NCBI RefSeq assembly: GCF_002079305.1
Contig: NZ_CP015039.1
Span: 2,253,501-2,317,500 of the forward strand
Reading direction: 5' to 3'
From: Rhodovulum sp. P5
GTDB taxonomy: Bacteria; Pseudomonadota; Alphaproteobacteria; Rhodobacterales; Rhodobacteraceae
DNA: 64,000 nucleotides
In this document: positions 30,115-40,534 of the stretch, in pieces
Numbering within the stretch: position 1 is the stretch's first letter
How the letters are laid out: every line of letters begins with the position of its first letter
The notes under the pieces: model-generated
What the model was told of the DNA's origin: nothing
The model's input: only the letters and a program-made list of their open reading frames with translations
The model's database searches: none
Translations under genes and position numbers: made by a program

Positions 30115-30403
30115 ACTGCACGAAAAGGAACAAAGGGTTTCTTAATTCGCACCAAACCCGCTTGCCATTTTTCGACAACTTTTATCGGTGGGATCGGGCA
30201 GCAATGCGGCAGGGCGACCCGCCATGCGCGGTTTTCCTTGTGAAACCTGATAAGAATCCCGTTTCACGCGGGCCTCGGGCGGCACGCGCGCACGCGGCAC
30301 ACGCCACCATGCCCGGCCTTTGACGAAGACGCGCGCGGAACAATGCCGCGCGCAAATCGTTGACCTTACGGAATCGGAGAATCGACAACTCGACGGAGAC
30401 GAC

Positions 30404-31351
30404 ATGACCGCCCGACAAGGCCACAGCGCCCGCGTCCCTGCCGCCGTTCCGGCGAAAGGGTGGAAAGACATCCTGCTGCGCGTCTGGAAAAAGACCGGCG
30501 ACGACCATATGGGGCTGATTTCCGCAGGCATCGCCTTTTACGGCCTGCTGGCCCTGTTCCCTGCCATCACGGCGCTGGTCGCCATCGGCGGCCTTGTGCT
30601 GGACCCCGAACAGATCACCGCGCAGATCGACGAGCTTTCAGCCATGCTTCCCGACAGCGCGGCGCAGATCGTGGCGGGGCAGGCCGCCGATGTGGCCGGG
30701 TCGGCCAGTGCGGGGCTGGGCTTTGCGGCCATCTTCGGCGTGCTGCTTGCGCTTTATTCCGCGTCGAAAGGCGTGGCGAGCCTGATCGAAGGGCTGAACC
30801 TGGCCTATGACGAGACCGAGGCGCGCGGGATCATCCTGCAGACCGTTCTCAAATTCAGCCTGACCGCGGTGCTGATCGTGGGCGTGGTGGTCGGGCTGTC
30901 GGCCACGGTGATTCTGCCCGGCCTGCTGGGCGTGATCGATCTGGGGCCGGTGACCGAATGGCTGATCCGCAGCGTCCGGTGGGCGATCCTGCTGGGCATG
31001 ACGGTGTTGGGGATCGGGGTGCTCTACCGCTTCGGTCCCAGCCGACGGGCGGCCGAATGGCGCTGGCTGACGCCGGGCGCGGTGGTCGCCTGCGCGCTCT
31101 GGCTGGCCGCCTCGGTCGGCTTTGCCTACTACACGGACAATTTCGCCAGCTACAATGAAAGCTTCGGCGCCCTGTCCGGCGTGATCGTGTTGCTGACATG
31201 GATGTGGATGTCGGCCTATGTGCTGCTGCTGGGGGCGGTGATCAACGCCGAGGCGGAGCTTCAGACACGCCACGACACCACCATCGGTCCCGACGCGCCG
31301 ATGGGCGAACGCGGGGCGGTCAAGGCCGACACGCTGCCGCCCGGGGAGTGA
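30404..31351 (+). CDS. YihY/BrkB family inner-membrane protein
   Basis: A 315-residue protein with about six membrane helices. It has the family's entry motif DDHMGLISAGIAFYGLLALFPA, then YSASKGVASLIEGLNLAYDE, EWRWLTPGAVVACALWLAAS and the C-terminal LLTWMWMSAYVLLLGAVINAE. Early ribonuclease BN annotations of this family are wrong; its function is unresolved. The ATG at 30404 with GGAGAC is chosen over upstream in-frame starts. Confidence 0.9.
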   Translation: MTARQGHSARVPAAVPAKGWKDILLRVWKKTGDDHMGLISAGIAFYGLLALFPAITALVAIGGLVLDPEQITAQIDELSAMLPDSAAQIVAGQAADVAGSASAGLGFAAIFGVLLALYSASKGVASLIEGLNLAYDETEARGIILQTVLKFSLTAVLIVGVVVGLSATVILPGLLGVIDLGPVTEWLIRSVRWAILLGMTVLGIGVLYRFGPSRRAAEWRWLTPGAVVACALWLAASVGFAYYTDNFASYNESFGALSGVIVLLTWMWMSAYVLLLGAVINAEAELQTRHDTTIGPDAPMGERGAVKADTLPPGE

Positions 31352-31420
31352 GCGGCCCCATGGTTACGGGTCGACATCTGCGGAGTTGAGCGCGGCGGAA
31401 CACAGCCCATGTGGCGGCGG

Positions 31421-33334
31421 TCAGGGCCGGGTTTCGTCCTCTTCTGCGCGCAACAACATGTCGGTGGGCGAGAGCGGATCGGTATGGCTGTGGGGGCTCG
31501 ATTCGTGCAGGGCCCCTTGGGCCAGCGCATCTGTCAGCTCGGCATTCAGTTCGCGGCTCAACTTGATGTAATCGGCATTGTCCTCGACCGGAACGCCGGG
31601 CTTCCACACCGTCGCCAGATCGCGCAGGGCGGCCCGGTCGAATTCGAAGAATGTACGCTGCGCGGCCTCGGCCTCGGCCTCGAACTCGGTCATGCCGGTC
31701 TTTTCGAACACGTAGCGGCCAACGCGCAGGGCGCTGTCGAAAAGTTCCCGCACCACGTCGTCGGCGCCGGCCCGGTAAAGTTCGAACACGTGCACCTTGT
31801 CATGGGCGCGGGCGATGATGTGCAGATCGGGCCGGATGCGGCGGGCATATTTCACCAGTTTCGTCGTCGCGCCCGGATCGCCAAGGCAGACCACCAGAAC
31901 CTCTGCCGTGTCGATGCCCGCCGAGGCCAGCAGGTCGGGCCGGGTGGCGTCGCCGTAATAGGCCTTGAACCCCACCCGGCGCAGGCCCTGGACCGATTTC
32001 AGGTCGTGGTCCAGAACGGTCGTCTTGGCCCCGGTCATGGCCACCATGCGGTTCACGGTCAGCCCGAAGCGCCCCATCCCCGCGATGATCACCGGATGGG
32101 TTTCGTCGATCCCGTCATGGGCCGGGCCGCTCTCACCCGGCGCGCGGCGCAAGCGGATCAACAGCCGGTGCAGGATGAACAGCGCCGGGGTGATCAGCAT
32201 CGACAGCGCGATGACCAGCGTCGACATCTTGGCGATATCCGGCGGCAGGATGTTCTGCGATGCGGCAAAGGCCGTCAGCACGAACCCGAACTCCCCCGCC
32301 TGCGCAAGCCCGAGGGTAAAGAGCCAGCGGTTTTCATGGTCGAGGCCAAAGGACCGCGCGATCACGAACAGGACCGCCACCTTGATCATCACAAGACCGG
32401 TCACATAGACCGGCAGCAGGATCGGCGCCGCCCAGAAGATCGAGAAATCCATCCCCGCGCCGACGGTGATGAAGAACAGGCCCAGAAGCAGGCCCTTGAA
32501 CGGCTCCAGCGCGCTTTCCAGCTCGTGCCGGAATTCGGAGTTCGCCAGAACCACGCCGGCGAGGAAGGTGCCGAGCGCCGGGGACAGGCCGACCGTCAGC
32601 ATCAGCGAGGCAATGCCCGCCACGATCACCAGTGCCACGGCGGTGTTGAGTTCGCGCAACCGCGTCGCGTGAACATATCGGAACAACGGCCGCACCAGAT
32701 ATGACCCCGCCAGCACGGTGCCCACGATGGCGCCCAGTGTGACCAGCGTCACGCCCCAGGCGGGCAGGCCGGTGATCAGACCCCCGGCATGGTGGCCGGC
32801 ATCGCCCGCGCCGTGCCCGGTTCCCGCGGCCAGAAACGGCATGATGGCCAGCATCGGGATGACCGCGATGTCCTGAAACAACAGAACCGAGAACGCGCTG
32901 CGCCCGCCGGGCGTATTCATCAGCTTCTTCTCGCTCAGCGTCTGCAGCACGATGGCGGTCGAGGACAGCGAGAAGATCATGCCCATGGCAAGGGCGGTCT
33001 GCCATGTCTGGCCAAAGGCGATCGCGGCCACCGTGACCAGCGACACTGTCACGATCACCTGCAAGCCGCCCATGCCGATCAGCTTGTCCCGCATCGCCCA
33101 AAGCGCGCGCGGCTCCAGCTCCAGCCCGATCAGGAACAGCATCATAACCACGCCGATCTCGGCGACATGGCGCAGCCCCTCCATCTCGGCGCCCGCGATG
33201 CCGAGGACGGGGCCAAGCGTCAGACCGATCAGAAGATATCCCAGCACGGACCCAAGGCCCAACCGCGCGGCAAGGGGCACCGCCAGCACGATCGCCGTCA
33301 GATAAAGTGTCGCCTGGAAAAGAAAGCTGTCCAT
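31421..33334 (-). CDS. CPA2 monovalent cation:proton antiporter, KefB/KefC type
   Basis: A 637-residue antiporter with 12-13 helices in residues 1-390, including FLIGLELEPRALW, SLSSTAIVLQTLSEKK and LLFQDIAVIPMLAI (the ion-translocation Gln-Asp of Kef/CPA2). Then comes a TrkA-N/RCK domain starting VIIAGMGRFGLTVNRMVA with its nucleotide-binding glycines and YYGDATRPDLLASAGI. Kef proteins expel potassium under thiol or electrophile stress. No KefF/KefG ancillary gene is next to it. Confidence 0.92.
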   Translation of the reverse strand: MDSFLFQATLYLTAIVLAVPLAARLGLGSVLGYLLIGLTLGPVLGIAGAEMEGLRHVAEIGVVMMLFLIGLELEPRALWAMRDKLIGMGGLQVIVTVSLVTVAAIAFGQTWQTALAMGMIFSLSSTAIVLQTLSEKKLMNTPGGRSAFSVLLFQDIAVIPMLAIMPFLAAGTGHGAGDAGHHAGGLITGLPAWGVTLVTLGAIVGTVLAGSYLVRPLFRYVHATRLRELNTAVALVIVAGIASLMLTVGLSPALGTFLAGVVLANSEFRHELESALEPFKGLLLGLFFITVGAGMDFSIFWAAPILLPVYVTGLVMIKVAVLFVIARSFGLDHENRWLFTLGLAQAGEFGFVLTAFAASQNILPPDIAKMSTLVIALSMLITPALFILHRLLIRLRRAPGESGPAHDGIDETHPVIIAGMGRFGLTVNRMVAMTGAKTTVLDHDLKSVQGLRRVGFKAYYGDATRPDLLASAGIDTAEVLVVCLGDPGATTKLVKYARRIRPDLHIIARAHDKVHVFELYRAGADDVVRELFDSALRVGRYVFEKTGMTEFEAEAEAAQRTFFEFDRAALRDLATVWKPGVPVEDNADYIKLSRELNAELTDALAQGALHESSPHSHTDPLSPTDMLLRAEEDETRP

Positions 33335-33508
33335 GGACGGTCCCGCCGGGGTTTCGGCACATGCCGATTGCCCGGCGATAGCCGGGCGTCGGAGTCAGCC
33401 GGTTACGAATGCGGCGCGACCCTATCACCTGACTTGGGGGCGACAAGGTCAAAGGCCCGGGACCCACCTATGAGACCGGTGCAGACGTGGTCGCGACGCC
33501 CGGTTGGC

Positions 33509-35887
33509 TCAGCCATCCTTGACGAAGACGAGGCCCATTGAGTCCTTCAGCCGCACGGACCCACCGCTATAGTCGTCGCCGATCCCGGGGCTGCGCAAGG
33601 CAAGCGTCCAGCGGCCCGCCCGGCGATCTTCGGGCAATAGGGCCAGCGGTTCGATGTCGTCCGTCGGCCCGCCCTCCATATGGCAAAGCGCGAAGACCTC
33701 CTTGCCGTCCGGCCCGCGGCGGTGGGCGCAAAAGACCGTCCGCCCGTCAATCGGTTCGAGATAACGGAACGAGTCATCGGGGCCGAAATTGCGCCGCAGC
33801 CACGGGTTCGCGGCCCGGAAATCGCGAAGCCGACGCATGAAGCCGGTCTGCACCGGGTCGAGATGGGAAAGCGAATGCACGACATTGCAGTATTCGTGCA
33901 TGTCATCCATCCACGCCCGCGCAATCGCCTTGAGGTTCGCAACCGTATAGGTTTCGGGCCCCGCCAGCGCGGGTTCGACCGCGTTCAGCAGCGTCGCGAT
34001 GGTGTGCAGGTCGTATTCCGTCACCTCCACCAGCGCGGGCAGGAATTCGAAGAACCGCGCCAGATCCTCTCGCGTCTCGAACCCCAGCTCCTTCAGCCTG
34101 CGGAACGCGCCGGGCATCGAATAGCTGTATTCGTCGACCTGCCATTTCAGGCTGATCGCCTCTTCGGCCACGACCTTGACGCCGTATTTGTCGTCCTGGT
34201 TGCGGATGAAACCCCAGCTTGCCCGTGCCACCGCGTTCAGGAAATCCATCGGCACGCCGGGGAAGACGGCATAGGTCAGGATCGACACGGCGGGATTGTC
34301 ATAGGCCTTGTCTAGGATCTCCATCTTGGTGTCGCCAAGGCGGGTGTTGATGTTCAACCGCGGGCTGACCTGCGTGCCGCGCCTCAGCGTGTCATGGTTC
34401 GCGGTGCCCGAGATCCAGTTTTCGCCATGGGCGAGGATCTCCTTGATGCGCCAGTATTTCGACAGCCAGAAGGTATAGATGAAGGGCGTGTTGTGTGCGA
34501 AGGTCAGCGGCCCCCACTGGAACACGTCGTCGTCGCGCTGGGTTTCGATGACCGCCCGATAGGTGGAGCTCAGTTCCCAGTCTTCTTCGGGCCAGGGCCG
34601 GCCGTCTTCGAACACGAACCACGGGCGATAGTCGGTCCCGGCCACGGTCTGCACGATGTCCGACATCTCTTGCAGATAGTCGTCGTCGTGGTGCAGTTCC
34701 TGCGTGCCCGGATCCCACCACTTGAAATCCTGCGCCCCGTCGACCCGCACCCCATCGGCGCCGAAATCCACCTTGCGCCGCTGCATCTCCAGCAGGATCG
34801 CGCGCACGAAGGGGTTCTTGTAGTCGATGTTCTGGCCGTACATGTTCGGCCCTGCGAAATAGTGGTGGTTCAGCGCGCCCAGCCCCTGATTGTCCGAATG
34901 GCCGAACACCACATCGAGGATCAGCATCTTGGGCCCGCCCGGGAAGGTGTGGAGCGCGGCGGCAAGGTCGATCAATTCGTCCGGCCGGGCGGTTTCCAGC
35001 AGCACCGGATTGACCGTCCCCATGCCCGCGATCACCACGTCATAGCCCCAGTTGGTGGTGTTGGGCCGCATCAGCGAGACACTGAGGCTGCCGTCCTCCA
35101 GCACCTCGTCCTGCCAGAAGGCCGGACCGGCCTCGTAGACGGTGGTCGGCTCCACCGGCAGCGGCTGCACCGCGTCATAGCCCATGAAAAGCTCGTCCGC
35201 CGGTTCCAGCGGCAGGCCATGGGCCACGCGTTCGCCGATCCGCTCGATATGACGCGTCAGGCTGGCCAGCGTGCCGCCCGCCGTTGCCGTGGGTACGTGA
35301 AGTTGCAGGATGCTGGTCGGCGGCGTGAACTTGTAGGGTGCGCCGTCCCGGCCCTTCAGCGCCTGGAAATAGCCCGCATCGCCACGGGCGGCCTGCATGG
35401 CGGCCACGTCATAGATTTCCGCGGGCGCAAGCGCGCCATAGGGCAGCGACATCGCCAGCGGATCGAGGATGCGGTGATAGACGCCTTCGCCGTCACGCCA
35501 GACAAGCGCATAGAAATCCCCGCCCTGTTCGCGCCGCCCGGCGACCAGACCTTCGGCAACCGAGAAGGTGAAGGCCTCGCACCGGATCACGGGCAAGAGC
35601 TTGCGGTCGAACTCCAGCTCCGAATGGGCGACGGTCAGGTCAAGCGGCGCGCGCGGGCGCAGGATTTCCAGAAAGATATCGCCCTCGGCCACCTTCCAGT
35701 CCTGCAATTCCGGGGTCCAGAATCCGAACCGGACATGAGTGCCATCGACATGGGCGCCCAGCCGCCGGGCGATCTTGCGGCCCGCATCGAAGCGGTCTTC
35801 GGCGGTGACCAGCACGTCTTCGCACCACGCGGCCAGACCTTCGGTCGCGACCCGGTCATAGGTGATCCTGTCGAGTGTCTTCAGCAT
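33509..35887 (-). CDS. gghA: Glucosylglycerol hydrolase (GH13-like)
   Basis: A 792-residue cytoplasmic glycoside hydrolase resembling cyanobacterial GghA, which splits glucosylglycerol into glucose and glycerol when salt stress ends. The core has MLILDVVFGHSDNQG, the expected nucleophile Asp in GADGVRVDGAQDFKWWD and a WISGTANHDTLRRG motif in place of the usual amylase NHD. The start at 35887 has AAGGGA upstream. It lies 28 bases after glgB, the last gene of the minus-strand GG operon. The assignment rests on motif similarity plus ggpS context. Confidence 0.85.
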   Translation of the reverse strand: MLKTLDRITYDRVATEGLAAWCEDVLVTAEDRFDAGRKIARRLGAHVDGTHVRFGFWTPELQDWKVAEGDIFLEILRPRAPLDLTVAHSELEFDRKLLPVIRCEAFTFSVAEGLVAGRREQGGDFYALVWRDGEGVYHRILDPLAMSLPYGALAPAEIYDVAAMQAARGDAGYFQALKGRDGAPYKFTPPTSILQLHVPTATAGGTLASLTRHIERIGERVAHGLPLEPADELFMGYDAVQPLPVEPTTVYEAGPAFWQDEVLEDGSLSVSLMRPNTTNWGYDVVIAGMGTVNPVLLETARPDELIDLAAALHTFPGGPKMLILDVVFGHSDNQGLGALNHHYFAGPNMYGQNIDYKNPFVRAILLEMQRRKVDFGADGVRVDGAQDFKWWDPGTQELHHDDDYLQEMSDIVQTVAGTDYRPWFVFEDGRPWPEEDWELSSTYRAVIETQRDDDVFQWGPLTFAHNTPFIYTFWLSKYWRIKEILAHGENWISGTANHDTLRRGTQVSPRLNINTRLGDTKMEILDKAYDNPAVSILTYAVFPGVPMDFLNAVARASWGFIRNQDDKYGVKVVAEEAISLKWQVDEYSYSMPGAFRRLKELGFETREDLARFFEFLPALVEVTEYDLHTIATLLNAVEPALAGPETYTVANLKAIARAWMDDMHEYCNVVHSLSHLDPVQTGFMRRLRDFRAANPWLRRNFGPDDSFRYLEPIDGRTVFCAHRRGPDGKEVFALCHMEGGPTDDIEPLALLPEDRRAGRWTLALRSPGIGDDYSGGSVRLKDSMGLVFVKDG

Positions 35888-35915
35888 TGGATTCCCTTTC
35901 GGGTTGAGGGTCAGA

Positions 35916-38093
35916 TCAGCCGCGGTCGGCGCGCAGCATGACAACGGAAAGCGGCGGCAGCGTTACCTTGGCCGAGGCCGGTTGGCCCTGCAGCGGCTGT
36001 CCGGTCGCAAGCACGCGGCCCATATTGCCCATGCCGGTACCGCCGTACTGTTCGGCATCGGTGTTCAGCACCTCCTGCCATGCGCCGGGTTCGGGCAGGC
36101 CCAGCGCCATCCCCTCTCGCGGGACGGGGGTGAAGTTGCAGATGACGGCCACCGGGGGATCGCCCGCGTCGCCCCGCCGGATCCACGCAAAGACCGACTG
36201 GTCCGCCGCATCGCCGAGGATCCATTCAAAACCCGCGGGGTCGGTGTCGCGGCGGTGCAGGGCGGGCGTGTCCCGGTAAAGCCGGTTGAGATCGCGCACG
36301 AGGTTTTGCAGGCCCGCATGGCGCGGATCATCCAATGCGGCCCAGTCCAGTTCGCCGTTGTGGTTCCACTCGGCCACCTGTCCGAACTCCTGCCCCATGA
36401 ACAGCAGCTTCTTGCCCGGATGACCCCACATCAGCCCATAATAGGCGCGCAGGTTCGCGAATTTCTGCCAGGCGTCGCCCGGCATCTTGCCCAGCATGCT
36501 GCCCTTGCCGTGCACCACCTCGTCATGGCTGATCGGCAGGATGAAATTTTCCGAGAAGGCGTAGGTTAGCCCGAAGGTGATCTTGTTGTGGTGATGGCGG
36601 CGATAGACCGGGTCTTTCTGGATGTAATCCAGCGTGTCATGCATCCAGCCCATGTTCCATTTGAAGCCGAAACCCAGCCCGCCCGAGGACACGGGCCGCG
36701 ACACGCCCGGAAAGGCGGTGCTTTCCTCGGCCACTGTCATAACGCTGGCGTCGTCGCCGTAGACCTCGGTATTCATCCGCTGCAACAGCGCGATGGCCTC
36801 GTAATTCTCGCGCCCGCCATCCTTGTTGGGAATCCATTCGCCCTCGTCCCGGGAATAGTCGCGGTAGAGCATCGAGGCGACCGCATCCACGCGCAGCCCG
36901 TCGATATGGTACTCCTCCAGCCAGTATCGGGCATTGGCGACGAGGAAATTCTGCACCTCGGTGCGCCCGAAATTGTAGATCAGCGTGTTCCAGTCCTTGT
37001 GAAACCCCTCCCGCGGGTCGGCATGTTCGTAAAGCGCGGTGCCGTCGAACTGGCCCAGCCCGTGGGCGTCGGACGGGAAGTGGGCGGGCACCCAGTCCAG
37101 CAGCACGCCCAACCCCTTGCGATGGGCCGCGTCGATCAGGTCGCGAAACTCATGCGGGGGGCCGTGCCGGACCGTCGGCGCGAACAGCCCCGTGGGCTGA
37201 TAGCCCCAGGACCCGTCAAAGGGATGCTCGGCGATGGGCAAAAGCTCGATATGGGTGAACCCCATGTCGGCGGCATAGTCGACCAACTCTTCGGCGGCCT
37301 CCTTGTAGGAGATCGGGCGGTTGTTCTGGCTGGCGTCCCGCCGCCAAGACCCAAGGTGAACCTCGTAGATCGAGATCGGGGCAGAGACGCTGTTTTGCGC
37401 CGCACGCGTCTGCATCCACGCGGCGTCATGCCAGCCGTAACCGGCGATATCGCGCACCACGCTGGCCGTTTGCGGCGGATGCTGCGCCCCGAAACCGACC
37501 GGGTCGGCCTTCAGCGGCAGGACAGTGCCATCGGCGGCGACGATTTCGTATTTGTAGACGGTGCCCTCGCCCAGATCGGGCAGAAAGATCTCCCACACGC
37601 CCGAGGCACCGCGCTTGCGCATCACGTCGCGCCGCCCGTCCCAGTCGTTGAAATTGCCCACGACCGACACGCGCCGGGCATTCGGCGCCCAGATCGCGAA
37701 ATGGGTGCCCCTGACGCCCTCATGCTCCACCACATGCGCGCCGAGCTTTTCCCAAAGCCGGGCATGGGTGCCTTCGCCGATCAGGTATTCGTCCATCTCG
37801 CCCAGAACCGGGCCAAAGCTGTAGGGGTCGCGATAGGTCTGCGTGTGGCCGTTGGCCGCCGTCTTGGTCAGGCGATAGCGCCCCTCCCGCGGCAACTCTC
37901 CCACAAAGATCTCCGGCGCGCCCTCGACGGGTTTGAGGGGAATGGAGGCACCGCCGATATCGGCAGACAGCTTCGCCGCCCCCGGTGCGAACGCGGTCAG
38001 CCGCCGCCCCTCGGGCGCGCTGCGGGGACCGAGATGCGCGAACAGGTCGTCGGCCGTTCCGCGCATGATTTTGGAATAGGCCGTGGCTGACAT
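35916..38093 (-). CDS. glgB: 1,4-alpha-glucan branching enzyme
   Basis: A 725-residue GH13 branching enzyme. CBM48-like N-terminal modules ([26 protein letters not shown]) precede the catalytic barrel. The nucleophile Asp is in [16 protein letters not shown], the acid Glu in [16 protein letters not shown] and the third Asp in [14 protein letters not shown]. It introduces alpha-1,6 branches into glycogen. It sits between ggpS and gghA with no glgA, glgC or glgP beside it, so this copy is tied to GG metabolism, perhaps balancing glucose between glycogen and GG. Confidence 0.95.
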   Translation of the reverse strand: MSATAYSKIMRGTADDLFAHLGPRSAPEGRRLTAFAPGAAKLSADIGGASIPLKPVEGAPEIFVGELPREGRYRLTKTAANGHTQTYRDPYSFGPVLGEMDEYLIGEGTHARLWEKLGAHVVEHEGVRGTHFAIWAPNARRVSVVGNFNDWDGRRDVMRKRGASGVWEIFLPDLGEGTVYKYEIVAADGTVLPLKADPVGFGAQHPPQTASVVRDIAGYGWHDAAWMQTRAAQNSVSAPISIYEVHLGSWRRDASQNNRPISYKEAAEELVDYAADMGFTHIELLPIAEHPFDGSWGYQPTGLFAPTVRHGPPHEFRDLIDAAHRKGLGVLLDWVPAHFPSDAHGLGQFDGTALYEHADPREGFHKDWNTLIYNFGRTEVQNFLVANARYWLEEYHIDGLRVDAVASMLYRDYSRDEGEWIPNKDGGRENYEAIALLQRMNTEVYGDDASVMTVAEESTAFPGVSRPVSSGGLGFGFKWNMGWMHDTLDYIQKDPVYRRHHHNKITFGLTYAFSENFILPISHDEVVHGKGSMLGKMPGDAWQKFANLRAYYGLMWGHPGKKLLFMGQEFGQVAEWNHNGELDWAALDDPRHAGLQNLVRDLNRLYRDTPALHRRDTDPAGFEWILGDAADQSVFAWIRRGDAGDPPVAVICNFTPVPREGMALGLPEPGAWQEVLNTDAEQYGGTGMGNMGRVLATGQPLQGQPASAKVTLPPLSVVMLRADRG

Positions 38094-38247
38094 GGGGTTT
38101 CCTTTCGTCTTGGTCTGTTTCCCTGCCTTGGACGCAACGCATGCCCGTCTCGTCCGGTGTCCCGGACAAGATCATGCGGCGGCAGGATGGAGGGGCGCGG
38201 CCGGGCCGTTCCCCCTCCCGATTATCGGTGTCGGCGCGTCGGCTGGC

Positions 38248-39750
38248 TCAGGCGGCCGGGCGGGTTTGGCCCGTGCCCGAAGGACCGGCCAACGCCTGCA
38301 TCTGGTGTTCCGCCCAGAAGCGGATGTCATAGCGATGCACGCCGTCGCGCAGGGCGGCCATCCGGTCGCGTCGTTCTTCCTTCGGCATCTCCAGCGCCTG
38401 TGAAATCGCGCTGTCCATGGACCGATGCGAGAACGGGTTGGTCAGAAGCGCCGATCCCATCTCGACCGCGGCGCCCGCGAATTCCGACAGCACCAGCACG
38501 CCATCGCCATCGACGCGGGCCGCGGCGAATTCCTTGCAGACCAGGTTCATCCCGTCGGCAAGCGGTGTGATCCAGGCGACATCGGCGGCGCGATAATAGG
38601 CCACCAGATCCTCGAACGGGATGGCCCGGCTGATCAGCGCGATGGGCTGCCAGTCAAGCGTGCCGAACCGTCCGTTGATGCGGCCGGCCATCTGTTCGAT
38701 CTCGGTCTGGATGTTTTCATAGACCGTCATGTTGCGGTTGGCGGGCACCGAGACATGCATCAGGCGCACCTTGCCGCGCAGGTCGGGGCGGCTTTCCAAA
38801 AGCCGCTCATAGCTCGACAGCTGTTCGATCCCGCCCTTGGTGTAATCGGTGCGCCCGACCGAAAGGATCAGCTGCGCCTCACCCAGATCGGCGCGGATCT
38901 CGGCGGCGCGGGTCGCGGTTTCCTCGCGCCGGGCAATGCTGTCGATATAATCGGCATCGACACCAACGGGCGAGGCCTGCACCGCGATCTGACGCCCGTC
39001 ATAGTTCAGAAGGGTCGGCACGCTGCGTTCCGACAGGGCCGTGACCTCGGCCGCGAATTCCGGGTCGACCTTCTGGCGCGCGGCGACATCGACATCCAGC
39101 AGACTGCGCGCGGCCGAGACGAAGTTCGACACATAGCGCGGGATGTGGAAGCCCACGACATCGCAGGCCAGCAGGCTTTCAAGGATCTCCTTGCGCCAGG
39201 GCAGCACGTTGAACGTGTCGGCCGCCGGGAAGGGCGTGTGGTGGAAAAAACTGATCTTCACGTCCGGTCGCAGGGTGCGCAGATAGCCCGGCACCAGCCA
39301 CAGGTTGTAGTCATGCACCCAGACCACGGCACCCTGGGCCGCCTCGGCCGCCGCAGCCTCGGCAAAGGCCCAGTTCACCTCTCGGAACGTCGGCCAGTCC
39401 ACGGGGTCGTAGTTATAGCGTTCCTTGAAGGAATGCAGGATCGGCCAGAACGCCTCTTTCGAGGTGACGTGGTAGAAGCTTTTCACCTGTTCCGCCGTCA
39501 GCGGCAGGCGCGACACGGTGTATTTTCCGTATTGGTCGTCGATTTCCACCACCCGGTCGAAATCGGGGTTGGAGGGGTCCTCCGCCTGTTTCCAGGCGAC
39601 CCAGGACCCGCTTTCGAACCGGCCGAAAAAGCTTTTCAGCGTCGGCACGATGCCGTTGGGGCTCTTGTTCTCGCGGAATTCGATCTTTCCATCGACTTCC
39701 ACCTCCTCATAGGGCTGCCGGTGATAGACGATGACGAGATTCGAGGGCAT
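38248..39750 (-). CDS. ggpS: Glucosylglycerol-phosphate synthase
   Basis: A 500-residue GT20 enzyme, the length of cyanobacterial GgpS, transferring glucose from ADP-glucose to glycerol-3-phosphate. It shows WVHDYNLWLVPGYLR, FFHHTPFPAADTFNVLPWR, HIPRYVSNF, SVGRTDYTKGGIEQL and the donor site DGMNLVCKEF. Related trehalose-phosphate synthases (OtsA) share the fold, but the gpsA, gghA and transporter neighbours favour GgpS. The start at 39750 has AGGAGCC upstream. It begins one base after the phosphatase stop. Confidence 0.9.
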   Translation of the reverse strand: MPSNLVIVYHRQPYEEVEVDGKIEFRENKSPNGIVPTLKSFFGRFESGSWVAWKQAEDPSNPDFDRVVEIDDQYGKYTVSRLPLTAEQVKSFYHVTSKEAFWPILHSFKERYNYDPVDWPTFREVNWAFAEAAAAEAAQGAVVWVHDYNLWLVPGYLRTLRPDVKISFFHHTPFPAADTFNVLPWRKEILESLLACDVVGFHIPRYVSNFVSAARSLLDVDVAARQKVDPEFAAEVTALSERSVPTLLNYDGRQIAVQASPVGVDADYIDSIARREETATRAAEIRADLGEAQLILSVGRTDYTKGGIEQLSSYERLLESRPDLRGKVRLMHVSVPANRNMTVYENIQTEIEQMAGRINGRFGTLDWQPIALISRAIPFEDLVAYYRAADVAWITPLADGMNLVCKEFAAARVDGDGVLVLSEFAGAAVEMGSALLTNPFSHRSMDSAISQALEMPKEERRDRMAALRDGVHRYDIRFWAEHQMQALAGPSGTGQTRPAA

Positions 39751-39751
39751 T

Positions 39752-40534
39752 TCAGGCTCCTGTAGGGTTGTCGTGAAGGGCGAAGGCGTTGATCGCCTCC
39801 ATGATGCCGGCCGCGCCATGGGCGCGGGCGGTGTAGACGTGGTCGAGGCCGCGAAGGCGGTCGAGCAGGGCGCTTTCGGAATTGCCAACCGCCACCGCGT
39901 TCAACCCGCATTCAAGCATCGAGAGATCGTTCAGCGTATCGCCCGCTGCCAGCACCCGCGCCTGCGGGATGCCCAGATGGGCGATGAGACGCTTCAACGA
40001 CGGCCCCTTGGACACGCCCTTGGGCAGCACGTCGAAAAACCGCTTGTCCGAAATCAGCCAGTCAAGGCCGAGGCGTTCGATCTTGTCCTCGGCCGTCGCG
40101 CAATAGGTGCCAGCGTCCAGATCGAAGCTGACCCGGTGGCGGAACGCCGTCGGCTGAAGCGACAGGCCGGGATGTCCGTCCAGCGTCTCGCGCACCGCGT
40201 CGCCCTTGTCGCCCCAGCGGTCGGAAATATCCGCCTCAAGCGCGGGGATCGGGGTGATGGCATGGCGCGGCACGACCTCGGCAATCGTGGTGCCGACATC
40301 GCCCACCACATAGTCCGGCCAGGGCAGGCCGCGCTGGCTGCACAGTTCCATGATGAAGTCGGGATCGCGGCCGGTGACGAAGATCAGCCCGATGCTGACG
40401 CGGTTGTCCTCGATCCAGTTGTAGAGCGTACGCCGGTCGGCCTCGGCCCCGCCAAGGAAGGTCCCGTCCAGATCCGTGGCAAGAACGAACTGACGGTCGG
40501 AAAGCGGCGGCAAAAGCTTGGTCTGGATATTCAT
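39752..40534 (-). CDS. HAD-IIB phosphatase, probable glucosylglycerol-phosphate phosphatase
   Basis: A 260-residue HAD hydrolase of the sucrose-phosphatase-like IIB group. Motif I is ATDLDGTFLGG (nucleophile Asp), motif II FVTGRD, motif III a Lys in KGVSKGPSLKRL, and motif IV AAGDTLNDLSML. It overlaps gpsA by four bases and abuts ggpS, so dephosphorylation of glucosylglycerol-3-phosphate is the likely role. Some heterotrophs have a comparable HAD domain fused to GgpS; here it is a separate protein. It is not a StpA-type phosphatase. Confidence 0.87.
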   Translation of the reverse strand: MNIQTKLLPPLSDRQFVLATDLDGTFLGGAEADRRTLYNWIEDNRVSIGLIFVTGRDPDFIMELCSQRGLPWPDYVVGDVGTTIAEVVPRHAITPIPALEADISDRWGDKGDAVRETLDGHPGLSLQPTAFRHRVSFDLDAGTYCATAEDKIERLGLDWLISDKRFFDVLPKGVSKGPSLKRLIAHLGIPQARVLAAGDTLNDLSMLECGLNAVAVGNSESALLDRLRGLDHVYTARAHGAAGIMEAINAFALHDNPTGA

